The notes below the pieces were generated by a model. It was given only the letters and a program-made list of their open reading frames with translations. It had not been told where the DNA came from and ran no database searches. From Prochlorococcus marinus str. SB (lineage in GTDB: Bacteria; Cyanobacteriota; Cyanobacteriia; PCC-6307; Cyanobiaceae), in NCBI RefSeq assembly GCF_000760115.1, contig NZ_JNAS01000002.1, positions 62,001 to 126,000 of the forward strand: DNA of 64,000 nucleotides, in the 5' to 3' direction. Shown in pieces: positions 19,153 through 27,431 of this stretch. Numbering within the stretch: position 1 is the stretch's first letter; every line of letters starts with the position of its first letter. The position numbers were made by a program, and so were the translations under genes.

Positions 19153-21684
19153 TTTGCCAAAGAAATTGCTTATAAAAATTATCAACAAAACGTAGACTCT
19201 GATAATTTATTATTAGCTCTCATAAAAAAGGACAAAATTGCAAAAATTATTTTAAAAAAAAATAATGTAAATCTAAAAGATCTTGAGAGGGAAATAATTT
19301 CTTCATTAAATGCGAAGGCAAAAATGAAAAATAAACAAAATAATTTATATATTGGTGAGACTCTTCACACAATATTTTTGAAGTCGAATGATATTAAAAA
19401 TACTTTAAATGATGTAGTGATATCAACAGAACACTTAATTTACGCTTTCACTTATGATGATAATTATGGATTTCAAATTTTAAATCAAAAAAGTATTCCA
19501 GAATTTCTTGAAATTATAAACAAAATGAAATCAGATCCGGCAGTAAAAAATGAATTTAATAGTTCTAATGAGTCTTTGGAAAAATATGGTATTGATTTAA
19601 CTAAATCTGCACGAGATGGAATTTTAGACCCAGTTATTGGTAGGGATGAAGAGATTAGAAGAACAATTCAAATATTGAGTAGAAGAACAAAAAATAATCC
19701 CGTTCTTATTGGAGAACCTGGTGTTGGCAAAACAGCCATTGTAGAAGGGTTAGCTCAAAGAATTATTAATGGCGATGTACCTTCTGCGCTACAAGATAGG
19801 AAACTAATTTCATTAGATATGGGTTCACTTTTAGCTGGAGCAAAATACCGTGGAGAATTTGAAGAAAGGATAAAAAATATTCTAAAGAAAGTGAAAAAAT
19901 CAGACGGTAAAATTATTCTTTTTATTGATGAAATTCATACAGTAGTTGGTGCAGGCGCTAGTGGGGGTTCTTTAGATGCAAGCAACCTATTAAAACCAAT
20001 GCTTGCGAGAGGAGAACTTAGATGTATTGGTGCTACAACTATTAATGAACATAAACAAAATATAGAAAAAGATCCTGCTTTAGAACGAAGATTTCAAAAG
20101 ATAAAAGTTGATGCTCCTTCAATAAATGATACTGTATCAATTTTAAGAGGATTGAGAGAGAGATACGAAGTTCATCATGGTGTGAGAATTTCTGATAATG
20201 CTTTAGTTGCTGCTGCAACCCTTAGCGAAAGATATATTAACGATAGATTTCTTCCTGACAAAGCAATAGATCTAATCGATGAAGCAGCCTCAAGATTAAA
20301 TATGGTCATAACTTCCAAACCTGAAGAAATTGATGAAATTGATCGAAAAGTTCTACAGTTTGAGATGGAAAAATTATCTTTAAAAAGAGAAACGGATGAT
20401 TTTTCTATAGAAAGATTAAAAAAAATCAATAATGAACTTATATCCCTTAAAGATAAACAGGCAGAATTAGGCGCTCAATGGAAAAAAGAAAAAGATGAAA
20501 TTGACGAGATTAGCACCATAAAAGAAGAAATTGAATCTGTTCAATTGCAAATAGATCAAGCCAAAAGGAGTTTTGACCTCAACAAAGCAGCAGAATTAGA
20601 ATTTGGAACTTTAAATTCTTTGCAAAAAAAATTGAAAGAAAAAAATGAGTCTCTAGTAAATTCCCAAAAAAATGGAGATACGAGTCTTTTAAGACAAGAG
20701 GTGACTTTTGATGATATTGCAGAAGTTGTCTCCAAGTGGACCTCTATTCCAGTACAGAACTTAAACCAGTCAGAAAAAGATAAACTCTTGAGCCTCGAGT
20801 CAATTCTTAAAGAAAAAATTATTGGTCAAGATAGTGCAATAAGGGCTGTTGCAGATTCCATTAAGAGATCAAGGACTGGTCTAAATGATCCAAGCAAGCC
20901 ATTAGCCAGTTTTCTCTTTTTAGGTCCAACTGGTGTTGGGAAAACAGAGCTAAGTAAAGTAACAGCCAAAATAATATTCGATTCAAATTCTTCAATTACA
21001 AGACTGGATATGTCTGAATATATGGAAAAGCATTCAGTGAGCAAAATTATAGGCGCGCCTCCTGGGTATTTAGGTTTCGAATCAGGCGGTCAACTAACTG
21101 AAGCTGTACGCAAAAATCCTTATTCATTAATACTCCTAGATGAAATAGAGAAAGCTCACAAAGATATTTTAGATATTCTCTTACAGGTTCTTGATGATGG
21201 AATCATTACTGATGGTCAAGGTCGTACAATCAATTTCAAAAATTCAATCATTGTTCTCACAAGTAATTTAGGAAGTCAATCAATAAATGATTTATCAGTT
21301 AGAAAAGAAGATACAAATGAAATTAAAAAAGTTGTAGATAATGAAATTAAAAAATTTTTCAAGCCTGAGTTTTTAAATCGACTTGATGAAATAGTTATTT
21401 TTAATAATTTAGAATTAAATGACATAAAGGAAATTGCAAAAATACAGCTTCAACATTTAGAAAAAAGACTCAACAAAAAAAACTTAAAATTCAAAATTAC
21501 GGATGAAGCAGTTAACCAACTTGTCGAAAATAGTTTCGATCATGACTATGGTGCAAGGCCTTTAAAAAGAATTATTCAAAAACAAATTGAAACCAAAATT
21601 TCAAATAATATATTGAATAATCATTACCTAAATAAAGATGAGATTAATATTTATCTGGTTAATGGAGAGATAAATGTTGATTAA
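19132..21684 (+). CDS. clpB2: ClpB-type disaggregase (ClpB2) with a disrupted N-terminus
   Basis: A Hsp100 chaperone with two AAA+ modules: Walker A GEPGVGKT and GPTGVGKTE, a coiled-coil M-domain between them, and NBD2 ending normally. It should resolubilise aggregated proteins in the cytosol. The first ATG with a Shine-Dalgarno-like gaagg (19314-19318) is at 19324 and gives 786 residues lacking the first half of the Clp_N domain. Upstream codons from 19132 in the same frame continue clear Clp_N homology ([17 protein letters not shown], then [10 protein letters not shown]), but no ATG/GTG/TTG lies between 19132 and 19324. The only earlier ATG (19102) is cut off by TGA at 19126-19128. The coordinates given include this homologous stretch; the safe CDS is 19324-21684. 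Confidence 0.85.
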   Translation, partial: FAWNSFIFAKEIAYKNYQQNVDSDNLLLALIKKDKIAKIILKKNNVNLKDLEREIISSLNAKAKMKNKQNNLYIGETLHTIFLKSNDIKNTLNDVVISTEHLIYAFTYDDNYGFQILNQKSIPEFLEIINKMKSDPAVKNEFNSSNESLEKYGIDLTKSARDGILDPVIGRDEEIRRTIQILSRRTKNNPVLIGEPGVGKTAIVEGLAQRIINGDVPSALQDRKLISLDMGSLLAGAKYRGEFEERIKNILKKVKKSDGKIILFIDEIHTVVGAGASGGSLDASNLLKPMLARGELRCIGATTINEHKQNIEKDPALERRFQKIKVDAPSINDTVSILRGLRERYEVHHGVRISDNALVAAATLSERYINDRFLPDKAIDLIDEAASRLNMVITSKPEEIDEIDRKVLQFEMEKLSLKRETDDFSIERLKKINNELISLKDKQAELGAQWKKEKDEIDEISTIKEEIESVQLQIDQAKRSFDLNKAAELEFGTLNSLQKKLKEKNESLVNSQKNGDTSLLRQEVTFDDIAEVVSKWTSIPVQNLNQSEKDKLLSLESILKEKIIGQDSAIRAVADSIKRSRTGLNDPSKPLASFLFLGPTGVGKTELSKVTAKIIFDSNSSITRLDMSEYMEKHSVSKIIGAPPGYLGFESGGQLTEAVRKNPYSLILLDEIEKAHKDILDILLQVLDDGIITDGQGRTINFKNSIIVLTSNLGSQSINDLSVRKEDTNEIKKVVDNEIKKFFKPEFLNRLDEIVIFNNLELNDIKEIAKIQLQHLEKRLNKKNLKFKITDEAVNQLVENSFDHDYGARPLKRIIQKQIETKISNNILNNHYLNKDEINIYLVNGEINVD

Positions 21685-21732
21685 AAATCTTATTAAAGAA
21701 TCCTATATGACTTTAAAACTAACAACTTTAAT

Positions 21733-22203
21733 CTAAGATTTGAACCAATCAGGAATTTCCTCATAACTTGCTTTATTCGATTTATTTTCTTTTGATTCTG
21801 TTTTCCAACAACATGTTCTGCCCTTATCCTTATCCTGTAAGTATTCATTAGCCCATCTCCAAATTAATTCAGAGGTGAACTCCATTCCCACATTGTCCAT
21901 AATTCTCAGATCTAAAGCATCTAAGTCATTTAATTTTTCCCAGTAATTCAGCAAAGGGTCATCTTTATTTATTAGAAAAGTATGGTCAAATTGCTCCTTT
22001 AATCTATTTTCTAGGGGCTTTAGACTTGAAAAATCGACAACAAAACCATTTAGGTCTAATTTTTTTGCAGTGAACCAAAAGGTGAATGATCTTGAATATC
22101 CATGCACAAATCTGCAGTGGCCTTCATGGCGCCATTGCCTATGTGAACAGGGAAAATCCTCGTAACTTTTGCTGCATGAAAATTTCAGAGAATGAATATA
22201 CAT
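21733..22203 (-). CDS. QueD/PTPS-like 6-carboxytetrahydropterin synthase family protein
   Basis: A 156-residue T-fold protein. The N-terminus FSCSKSYEDFPCSHRQWRH keeps one zinc His, and GHCRFVHGYSRSF keeps the catalytic-Cys position and the second His. The usual HGH is HGY, so one zinc ligand is replaced. FDHTFLI matches the catalytic Asp-His pair and FTSELIW the late Glu. Canonical QueD makes 6-carboxytetrahydropterin for queuosine. This variant and its C-terminal extension (GRTCCWKTE) suggest a separate subfamily, perhaps with changed chemistry. ATG at 22203 is chosen over the TTG one codon earlier. Confidence 0.75.
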   Translation of the reverse strand: MYIHSLKFSCSKSYEDFPCSHRQWRHEGHCRFVHGYSRSFTFWFTAKKLDLNGFVVDFSSLKPLENRLKEQFDHTFLINKDDPLLNYWEKLNDLDALDLRIMDNVGMEFTSELIWRWANEYLQDKDKGRTCCWKTESKENKSNKASYEEIPDWFKS

Positions 22204-22266
22204 CAATTAACTGTTAGGATAATTTTTAATAAAACACATTGAGTAGGATTTAACATAACGAACATA

Positions 22267-22929
22267 ATGACTTATTCAACTAATTTTTCGATAGAGGATC
22301 TACGCTTTGATAATTATGGATTAATCCCTGCAATAGCACAAGATTGGCTTGACGGATCAATTCTTATGCTTGCTTGGATGAACAAAGAATCTTTGACAAT
22401 GACACTTGAAACCAAAAACGTGCATTATTGGAGTAGATCGAGATCCGAAATTTGGAGAAAAGGAGCTACAAGTGGAAGTACCCAAATACTTAAGGAGATA
22501 AGATTCGACTGCGATAATGATGCACTAATACTTTTGATTGAACAAAATGGTTCAGGAGCATGTCACACTGGGGAAAAAAGTTGTTTTTTCAACGAAATCA
22601 AAATTAATCAAAGTGATAAAAAAGAGAAAAAAACAACTCCCTTCTCAAATATATGTTCTGAATTATTCAATACAATTAACGAAAGATCAATAAATCCATC
22701 AGAAAAAAGTTACACAAATCATTTATTAACAAAAGGTAGTAATACTATTTTGAAAAAAATAGGAGAGGAATCTGCAGAATTTATAATGGCTTGCAAAGAT
22801 AATGATAAAAATTCAATCTCAAATGAAGCTGCTGATTTAATTTATCATCTGCAAGTAGCCCTTATGCATAATGGGGTTGAGTGGAGAGATGTACTTGCTG
22901 TTCTAGAGTCAAGAAGAAAAAATAAATAA
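22267..22929 (+). CDS. hisI: Bifunctional phosphoribosyl-AMP cyclohydrolase / phosphoribosyl-ATP pyrophosphatase
   Basis: A 220-residue HisIE fusion for steps 2 and 3 of histidine synthesis. Residues 1 to about 115 form the cyclohydrolase, with MLAWMNKESL, HYWSRSRSEIWRKGATSG and the zinc segment GACHTGEKSCFF. The remainder is the MazG-like pyrophosphatase, with KKIGEESAEFIMACK and EAADLIYHLQVAL. Full length. It diverges from the QueD-like gene over 63 bases. hisG lies elsewhere in this window (37560-38198). Confidence 0.95.
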   Translation: MTYSTNFSIEDLRFDNYGLIPAIAQDWLDGSILMLAWMNKESLTMTLETKNVHYWSRSRSEIWRKGATSGSTQILKEIRFDCDNDALILLIEQNGSGACHTGEKSCFFNEIKINQSDKKEKKTTPFSNICSELFNTINERSINPSEKSYTNHLLTKGSNTILKKIGEESAEFIMACKDNDKNSISNEAADLIYHLQVALMHNGVEWRDVLAVLESRRKNK

Positions 22930-22997
22930 TTAAAATATATAATTTTTAATTTTTTTTACCTAAAAATTTTAAAATAATGTTGATTAATCAATTAATA

Positions 22998-23027
22998 ATT
23001 ATTAATTAATTATTAATTAATTATTAC
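22998..23027 (+). repeat. 11-bp tandem repeat (aattattaatt) upstream of the sigma factor gene
   Basis: Two full copies and one 8-base partial copy of aattattaatt lie head to tail in an almost pure A/T stretch between hisI and the sigma-factor gene, ending about 58 bases before its GTG start. The period is close to one helical turn. It could be a curved UP-element-like promoter region, a binding site for a DNA-bending protein, or plain low complexity. Confidence 0.6.
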
Positions 23028-23085
23028 ATGTATGGCTTATTACTGAATTAACTATAAGTTAAATATATCAACAATGAGGTAAATC

Positions 23086-24009
23086 GTGAGTTCATTAAGC
23101 GATTTTCTTGGTGAAATAGGTCGTCATCAACTTTTGACTCCCGAAAGAGAACTCACAATGGGCAGAAAAGTCCAAGAAATGGTAGTACTTGTTAATAGAT
23201 GTCAAGAGGCAGGAGGTAAAGGCCCCGCTTGTGAATACTCCGAAGCTGAGAGAAAAAAGATAAAAATTGGTGAAAAAGCTAAAAACGAGATGATAACAGC
23301 CAACCTAAGACTAGTTGTCAACCTCGCCAAGAGATACCAAGGGAAAGGATTAGAATTACTGGACTTAATTCAGGAGGGTACATTAGGTCTTACAAGGGCC
23401 GTAGAAAAATATGATCCGTCTAGAGGACATAGATTTTCCACCTATGCTTATTGGTGGATTAGGCAAGGTTTAAATAGAGCATTGTCAACTCAAAGTAGAA
23501 CGATAAGGATCCCTGTTAACATTAATGAAAAACTTACAAAACTAAGATCAGCAAAATCAAAGCTTATGCAACTTAAGGGTATTCCACCTACTAGTGATGA
23601 GCTAGCTGAAGAAATGAAAATAACCAAAGAGGAAATTGACGAACTCCTTTCTTGTGAATTGAGAAGCATCACTGTTAGTCTCCAAGGTACTGTTAAATCA
23701 AAATCAGATCCTTCCGAGTTAGTTGATATTCTTCCAAGTGATCAAACTCCCCCAATGGAATTAGCCGAATTAGCCGAAAGGACAGCCTCGGCTTGGAAGT
23801 TATTAGATAAAGCAAATTTAACTGATAAAGAAAGAAAGATAGTAAGCTTAAGATTTGGTTTAGATGGCTCAAATGAATGGAGAACTTTAGCTGAAGTTGC
23901 AAGACATATGAGTTGTAGCAGGGAATATTGCCGACAAGTTGTTCAACGTGCTTTAAGAAAACTTAGAAAAGCAGGAATACAGAATGGATTAGTTGATAGT
24001 ATTAGCTAA
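23086..24009 (+). CDS. Group 2 RNA polymerase sigma factor (sigma-70 family)
   Basis: A 307-residue sigma-70 factor without region 1.1. Region 1.2 reads SDFLGEIGRHQLLTPERE. Region 2 includes NLRLVVNLAKRY, LDLIQEGTLGL and RFSTYAYWWIRQGLNRAL. Region 3 follows, and region 4 ends with the HTH segment TLAEVARHMSCSREYCRQVVQRALRKLRK. Group 2 factors in cyanobacteria are non-essential and act in circadian, light or nutrient responses. The start is GTG at 23086, chosen because gaggt stands just before it and the preceding ATG (23073) runs into a stop. The A/T tandem repeat upstream may shape its promoter. Confidence 0.93.
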   Translation: MSSLSDFLGEIGRHQLLTPERELTMGRKVQEMVVLVNRCQEAGGKGPACEYSEAERKKIKIGEKAKNEMITANLRLVVNLAKRYQGKGLELLDLIQEGTLGLTRAVEKYDPSRGHRFSTYAYWWIRQGLNRALSTQSRTIRIPVNINEKLTKLRSAKSKLMQLKGIPPTSDELAEEMKITKEEIDELLSCELRSITVSLQGTVKSKSDPSELVDILPSDQTPPMELAELAERTASAWKLLDKANLTDKERKIVSLRFGLDGSNEWRTLAEVARHMSCSREYCRQVVQRALRKLRKAGIQNGLVDSIS

Positions 24010-24046
24010 AAATTCCATTAAAAATATTTAAATTTCATTTATAAGG

Positions 24047-24415
24047 ATGAAAGAGAATTACAAAACTAAAGAAAAAATCTATGATGCTGAGGTTTTAGAA
24101 AGTTCAACATTTGATGAAAATATCATTATCAAGATTCTCATTAAAGCGGGAAGAACAATTGCCAAGCCTGCCTTAGAAGTTTTGGAGATGGCATTAGATC
24201 CTTATACTCCTGCACAAGTGAGAGTTTCATTAATGGCTGCTCTAGCATATTTGATTATGCCATTTGATCTTTTCCCTGACTTTATGCCTTTAGTTGGTTT
24301 TAGTGATGATTTTGTAGCCCTCACAGCAGTACTCAGTATATGGAGCAAATACATGACTCCTTCAATAAGAACAAGAGCAGAGAATAAGCTTAATAAATTA
24401 TTTCCTTTTTATTGA
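24047..24415 (+). CDS. DUF1232 (YkvA-like) membrane-associated protein
   Basis: A 122-residue protein with the DUF1232 core at about residues 57-97: VRVSLMAALAYLIMPFDLFPDFMPLVGFSDDFVAL. The family is small and membrane-associated, with no proven biochemical function. An aagg sequence sits a few bases before the ATG. Its TGA stop is followed directly by the ATG of the next gene, so the two are very probably translated together. Confidence 0.85.
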   Translation: MKENYKTKEKIYDAEVLESSTFDENIIIKILIKAGRTIAKPALEVLEMALDPYTPAQVRVSLMAALAYLIMPFDLFPDFMPLVGFSDDFVALTAVLSIWSKYMTPSIRTRAENKLNKLFPFY

Positions 24416-24736
24416 ATGAGTAAATTATCTATACAGGAAGAAAAAGAACTAGTCTCCTTCATTAAAGATTGGTTAAAAACGCATGGATTTACCCAAAAAG
24501 ACTTAGCAAATGAATTAAATATCAAATCGAGTAGAACCTCAGAGATTATTCTCAAAATGAAAGAATTTTATAAAAAAGGCGGCATGTTCAATATTGCAAA
24601 AAATCTTATAAAGATTGAGCAAAAATGGTTAAACAATATCAAGAACGATTATTTAGAAACAAAACAAATACCACCTTATAATCAATTAGATATCGACTCA
24701 TTAGTAAACCAGATAAATCAGGATACTAGTAAATAA
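24416..24736 (+). CDS. Small helix-turn-helix protein
   Basis: A 106-residue protein whose residues about 25-45 (FTQKDLANELNIKSSRTSEII) form a helix-turn-helix of XRE/antitoxin type. The C-terminal half is helical and charged with no known motif. It begins at the base after the stop of the DUF1232 gene. It could be a transcriptional regulator of its neighbourhood. No toxin-like partner was found beside it apart from the DUF1232 protein, which is not a known toxin. Confidence 0.65.
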   Translation: MSKLSIQEEKELVSFIKDWLKTHGFTQKDLANELNIKSSRTSEIILKMKEFYKKGGMFNIAKNLIKIEQKWLNNIKNDYLETKQIPPYNQLDIDSLVNQINQDTSK

Positions 24737-24930
24737 ATATTATTTAAAATAATATATTTTTAATTAAAAATGATATAACCTTTTAAAACTAACGTTTAAA
24801 TAAATATCGTTTTAACTCCTAAATAAGATAAATAATTAAATTATTAAAGCAAAAATAATATGTATTTTTAAGTAAAGTTAATTCTTTTAATAAATAATTA
24901 ATAATTACTAAATTTTTTCTTAAATCATAT

Positions 24931-25200
24931 TTAAAATGCTTGAATCCAGGGATAAATTTCATAATTAATCCATATACCTTTTTCCCAATATATATCCTCC
25001 TCAATAAGATCTTTCAACTCGTTTATATCATTAGCATTAAAAATTCCAAACAAATATTTAGTACATTTTGTTGGCCCTAATGTAACTAAAATATCACTAT
25101 CTTTTAAGTTTTTAAGTCTCTTAAGATGTTGTTCCCGAAATGGTTCCCTTTTAATAATTGCATCTTTACAGTACCGTCCAAAAACTACAAACTTTTCCAT
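24931..25200 (-). CDS. YCII-family protein
   Basis: An 89-residue protein that starts MEKFVVFGRYCKDAIIKRE and contains REQHLKRLKNLKDSDILVTLGP. This is the YCII fold, with the conserved His in the HLKRL position and a GP turn. YCII proteins are small ferredoxin-like enzymes or modules of uncertain reaction. ATG at 25200 is preferred, because the longer frame starting at 25245 adds 15 hydrophobic residues absent from the family. An A/T-rich gap of 194 bases with no visible gene separates it from the HTH gene. Confidence 0.8.
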   Translation of the reverse strand: MEKFVVFGRYCKDAIIKREPFREQHLKRLKNLKDSDILVTLGPTKCTKYLFGIFNANDINELKDLIEEDIYWEKGIWINYEIYPWIQAF

Positions 25201-25297
25201 TTTTAAATATAAATAAAAGAATGAATAGATACTTAATAATTGCATATATTACACGCAGATTGCTATGTTATTTAATACAACTTTCTTTTAATTAATT

Positions 25298-25654
25298 ATG
25301 CTAACTGGTAGCGATCTCCTTGCAAAAGTTAAAGAACTTGGTGATGTTAGCAAATCTGACCTAGTCCGCGCCTGTGGATATGTTTCCACTAAAAAAAACG
25401 GAGCTGAACGCTTAAACTTTACCGCATTTTATGAAGCACTTTTAGAAGCAAAAGGGGTTAATCTTGGTGATTCTGGAGTTGCAGGTATTGGAAAAGGTGG
25501 AAGAAAACTTAGTTATATTGCTACAGTTCAAGGCAATGGAAATCTTCTTATTGGGAAAGCATATACAGCACTTCTTGATTTAAAAGCAGGTGATGAATTC
25601 GAAATTAAGCTCGGAAGAAAACAAATCAGATTATTACCTACAGAAGAATCTTAA
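25298..25654 (+). CDS. Cyanobacterial AbrB-like transcriptional regulator
   Basis: A 118-residue cyAbrB-type regulator. The N-terminal helical part includes MLTGSDLLAKVKELGDVSKSD, and the C-terminal swapped-hairpin AbrB domain includes GKAYTALLDLKAGDEFEIKLGRKQIRLLP. Cyanobacterial cyAbrBs are abundant DNA-binding proteins that tune carbon and nitrogen genes. It diverges from the YCII gene over 97 bases and faces trpA convergently with 88 A/T-rich bases between. Confidence 0.88.
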   Translation: MLTGSDLLAKVKELGDVSKSDLVRACGYVSTKKNGAERLNFTAFYEALLEAKGVNLGDSGVAGIGKGGRKLSYIATVQGNGNLLIGKAYTALLDLKAGDEFEIKLGRKQIRLLPTEES

Positions 25655-25742
25655 AGACAACAAAAATAAATTGGTCGTAACATTTTTAATTAATTTTCTA
25701 TATCTATAAATAATTATTTTAATTAATAAATTATGTTTGTAT

Positions 25743-26582
25743 TTATTTTTTATCAGCAGCTAAACGCATTTCTTTACAAAACTCACCAACTTGATCGACG
25801 ACATCTTTTTCACATGAGCTCGAGATTCGCTTTACAAATGCACTGCCAATAATTACTCCATCTGCTCCCCACTCACGAACTTTATTAACATGTTCTGGAG
25901 TTGATATTCCAAAACCAACAGCAATTGGATTGCTATTTACATCTTTTAATTTAGCAATAAGATTTTCTACTCTATTTTCCATTTTGTTTCTCTCACCAGT
26001 GACACCTGTAACACTTACTAAATAAGTAAAGCCTTTTGTATGATTTGATATTTGTTTCATTCTTTCAAAAGGGGTGGTTGGCGCTACCAATAAAATTAAG
26101 TCCATAGAATGGTTACTAACTATTTTAGAAAATTTATAAGCTTCCTCCAAAGGGAGGTCAGGAACTATTAGTCCAGAAACTCCTGCATCAGATGCCATCT
26201 CACAAAACCTTTCAAAGCCAAAACATAGTAATGGATTCAAGTAAGAAAAAAGGATGATGGGGATATTTAATTTACCTTTTAAAGACTCTAAAAGTTTAAT
26301 TACTTTTTTTAAGCTAGTACCTGACTTTAAGGCGCGAGAGGCCGCCACTTGAATAACAGGTCCATCTGCAAGTGGGTCACTATACGGGATACCTAATTCA
26401 ATAAGGTCAGCTCCATTTTCTTGTAACTTTAATAAGATCTCATACGTTATTTCAATATTGGGATCCCCAGCCATTATAAAAGGCATTAAAGCAAATTTTT
26501 TTTTATTTTTTAACTCACAAAACATCTCATCTACCTTTGATAAAGATTCATTTTTAGTAATTTGCATTTTGTTATCTTTCAT
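25743..26582 (-). CDS. trpA: Tryptophan synthase alpha subunit
   Basis: A 279-residue TIM-barrel protein that cleaves indole-3-glycerol phosphate and channels indole to TrpB. ALMPFIMAGDPN, the signature ELGIPYSDPLADGPVIQ and the phosphate-binding VGFGISTPEHV and GVIIGSAFVK segments are all present. Start ATG at 26582; an internal Met at residue 6 is an alternative. trpF is also in this window (56658-57323) but far away, so there is no trp operon. Confidence 0.96.
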   Translation of the reverse strand: MKDNKMQITKNESLSKVDEMFCELKNKKKFALMPFIMAGDPNIEITYEILLKLQENGADLIELGIPYSDPLADGPVIQVAASRALKSGTSLKKVIKLLESLKGKLNIPIILFSYLNPLLCFGFERFCEMASDAGVSGLIVPDLPLEEAYKFSKIVSNHSMDLILLVAPTTPFERMKQISNHTKGFTYLVSVTGVTGERNKMENRVENLIAKLKDVNSNPIAVGFGISTPEHVNKVREWGADGVIIGSAFVKRISSSCEKDVVDQVGEFCKEMRLAADKK

Positions 26583-26609
26583 AATTTGTAGATATTTTTC
26601 TATAAAAAT

Positions 26610-26930
26610 TTATGGATTTTTCTCTAAATCTTCCATAAGTTTTTGCTGCTCTTCCTTTGACAATGAGTTGAATTTGGTTTCTAGTTTATCATTAACAACT
26701 TTTTCATACTCTTTTCTATAACGCTTCCTTTGTTCCATAAAAGTCATTTTGCCATTTACAACTCTATAAACATAAGATGTTACCCAAGTAATAACAATCA
26801 AAATCAAGATGCAACTTGATAGAATAGATGCTGTAAAATTATCGATACCAATTTGCGGTGCAAATTTATAACTAATTAATCCTATTAATGAAATAAATAA
26901 ACCTATTTGTATAACTTTTCCTTTAGTCAA
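26610..26930 (-). CDS. DUF3007 membrane protein
   Basis: A 106-residue protein with two membrane helices (residues about 8-26 and 34-54) and a charged coiled-coil-like tail, EQRKRYRKEYEKVV to the end. The architecture and the VTSYVYRVVNGKMTF loop fit the cyanobacterial/plastid DUF3007 family, function unknown. It starts at TTG, 4 bases after the ndhL stop, and precedes trpA by 27 bases. The tight link to ndhL makes an NDH-1-related role worth considering. Confidence 0.75.
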   Translation of the reverse strand: MTKGKVIQIGLFISLIGLISYKFAPQIGIDNFTASILSSCILILIVITWVTSYVYRVVNGKMTFMEQRKRYRKEYEKVVNDKLETKFNSLSKEEQQKLMEDLEKNP

Positions 26931-26934
26931 TTAT

Positions 26935-27168
26935 TTACCCTTTACCACTTCCTTTTAGTCTGAGATTTAAAAATGGAGAAAATAAAATTAAACCTGGAAA
27001 GAAAAGAAATACGAGGCCATAAATTCCTAATCTTTCAAATTTACCCATAATATTCCATCTATTATTCATCCAGTAAAATAGTAACAATGGGATAACCAAT
27101 AAATAGGTAGAAATAAATCCGATATAAGCTATGAAAGTAGCGAATGAATTATTGAAAAAACTTTCCAT
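26935..27168 (-). CDS. ndhL: NAD(P)H-quinone oxidoreductase subunit L
   Basis: A 77-residue membrane protein with two to three hydrophobic helices, matching cyanobacterial NdhL (the former IctA), a membrane-arm subunit of NDH-1 required for CO2 uptake and cyclic flow. Distinctive segments are [17 protein letters not shown] and the Pro-containing [17 protein letters not shown]. Start ATG at 27168. The DUF3007 gene follows 4 bases later, then trpA. Confidence 0.88.
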   Translation of the reverse strand: MESFFNNSFATFIAYIGFISTYLLVIPLLLFYWMNNRWNIMGKFERLGIYGLVFLFFPGLILFSPFLNLRLKGSGKG

Positions 27169-27246
27169 TTTAATTTATGGTTGCTTAGTTAAAACATAAC
27201 AACTATTGGAAGTTATCGTCAGAACTAAAAATAAATAATTAAATAA

Positions 27247-27332
27247 TGGGAGTGGGGGGACTTGAACCCCCACGAGCTAAATCGCTCGACGGATTTTAAG
27301 TCCGGCGCGTCTACCAATTCCGCCACACTCCC
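27247..27332 (-). tRNA. tRNA-Leu (anticodon UAA)
   Basis: On the minus strand an 86-nt class II tRNA. Acceptor 5' gggagtg pairs with cactccc, with discriminator A and no encoded CCA. The D-loop holds ttggtag. The anticodon loop is cttaaaa, with TAA at plus-strand positions 27296-27298. A long variable arm (cgagcgatttagctcg) and T-arm ggggg-ttcaagt-ccccc follow. The long variable arm and anticodon identify it as Leu. It has its own intergenic space between ndhL and pyrC. Confidence 0.97.
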
Positions 27333-27431
27333 AGAGGAATTTGCGCTTTCTAATCGTAGCTGAAAGTAACCCATTTAACCAAGAAAAATTGGAATATTTA
27401 CACTTTTAATTGTCAGATTAAATCTAATTTT

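Noticed and set aside
24737-24930. A/T-rich gap and a 61-codon minus frame reaching into it
   Set aside because: The composition-driven frame overlaps the YCII gene and has no motif. No gene or clear site is seen here.
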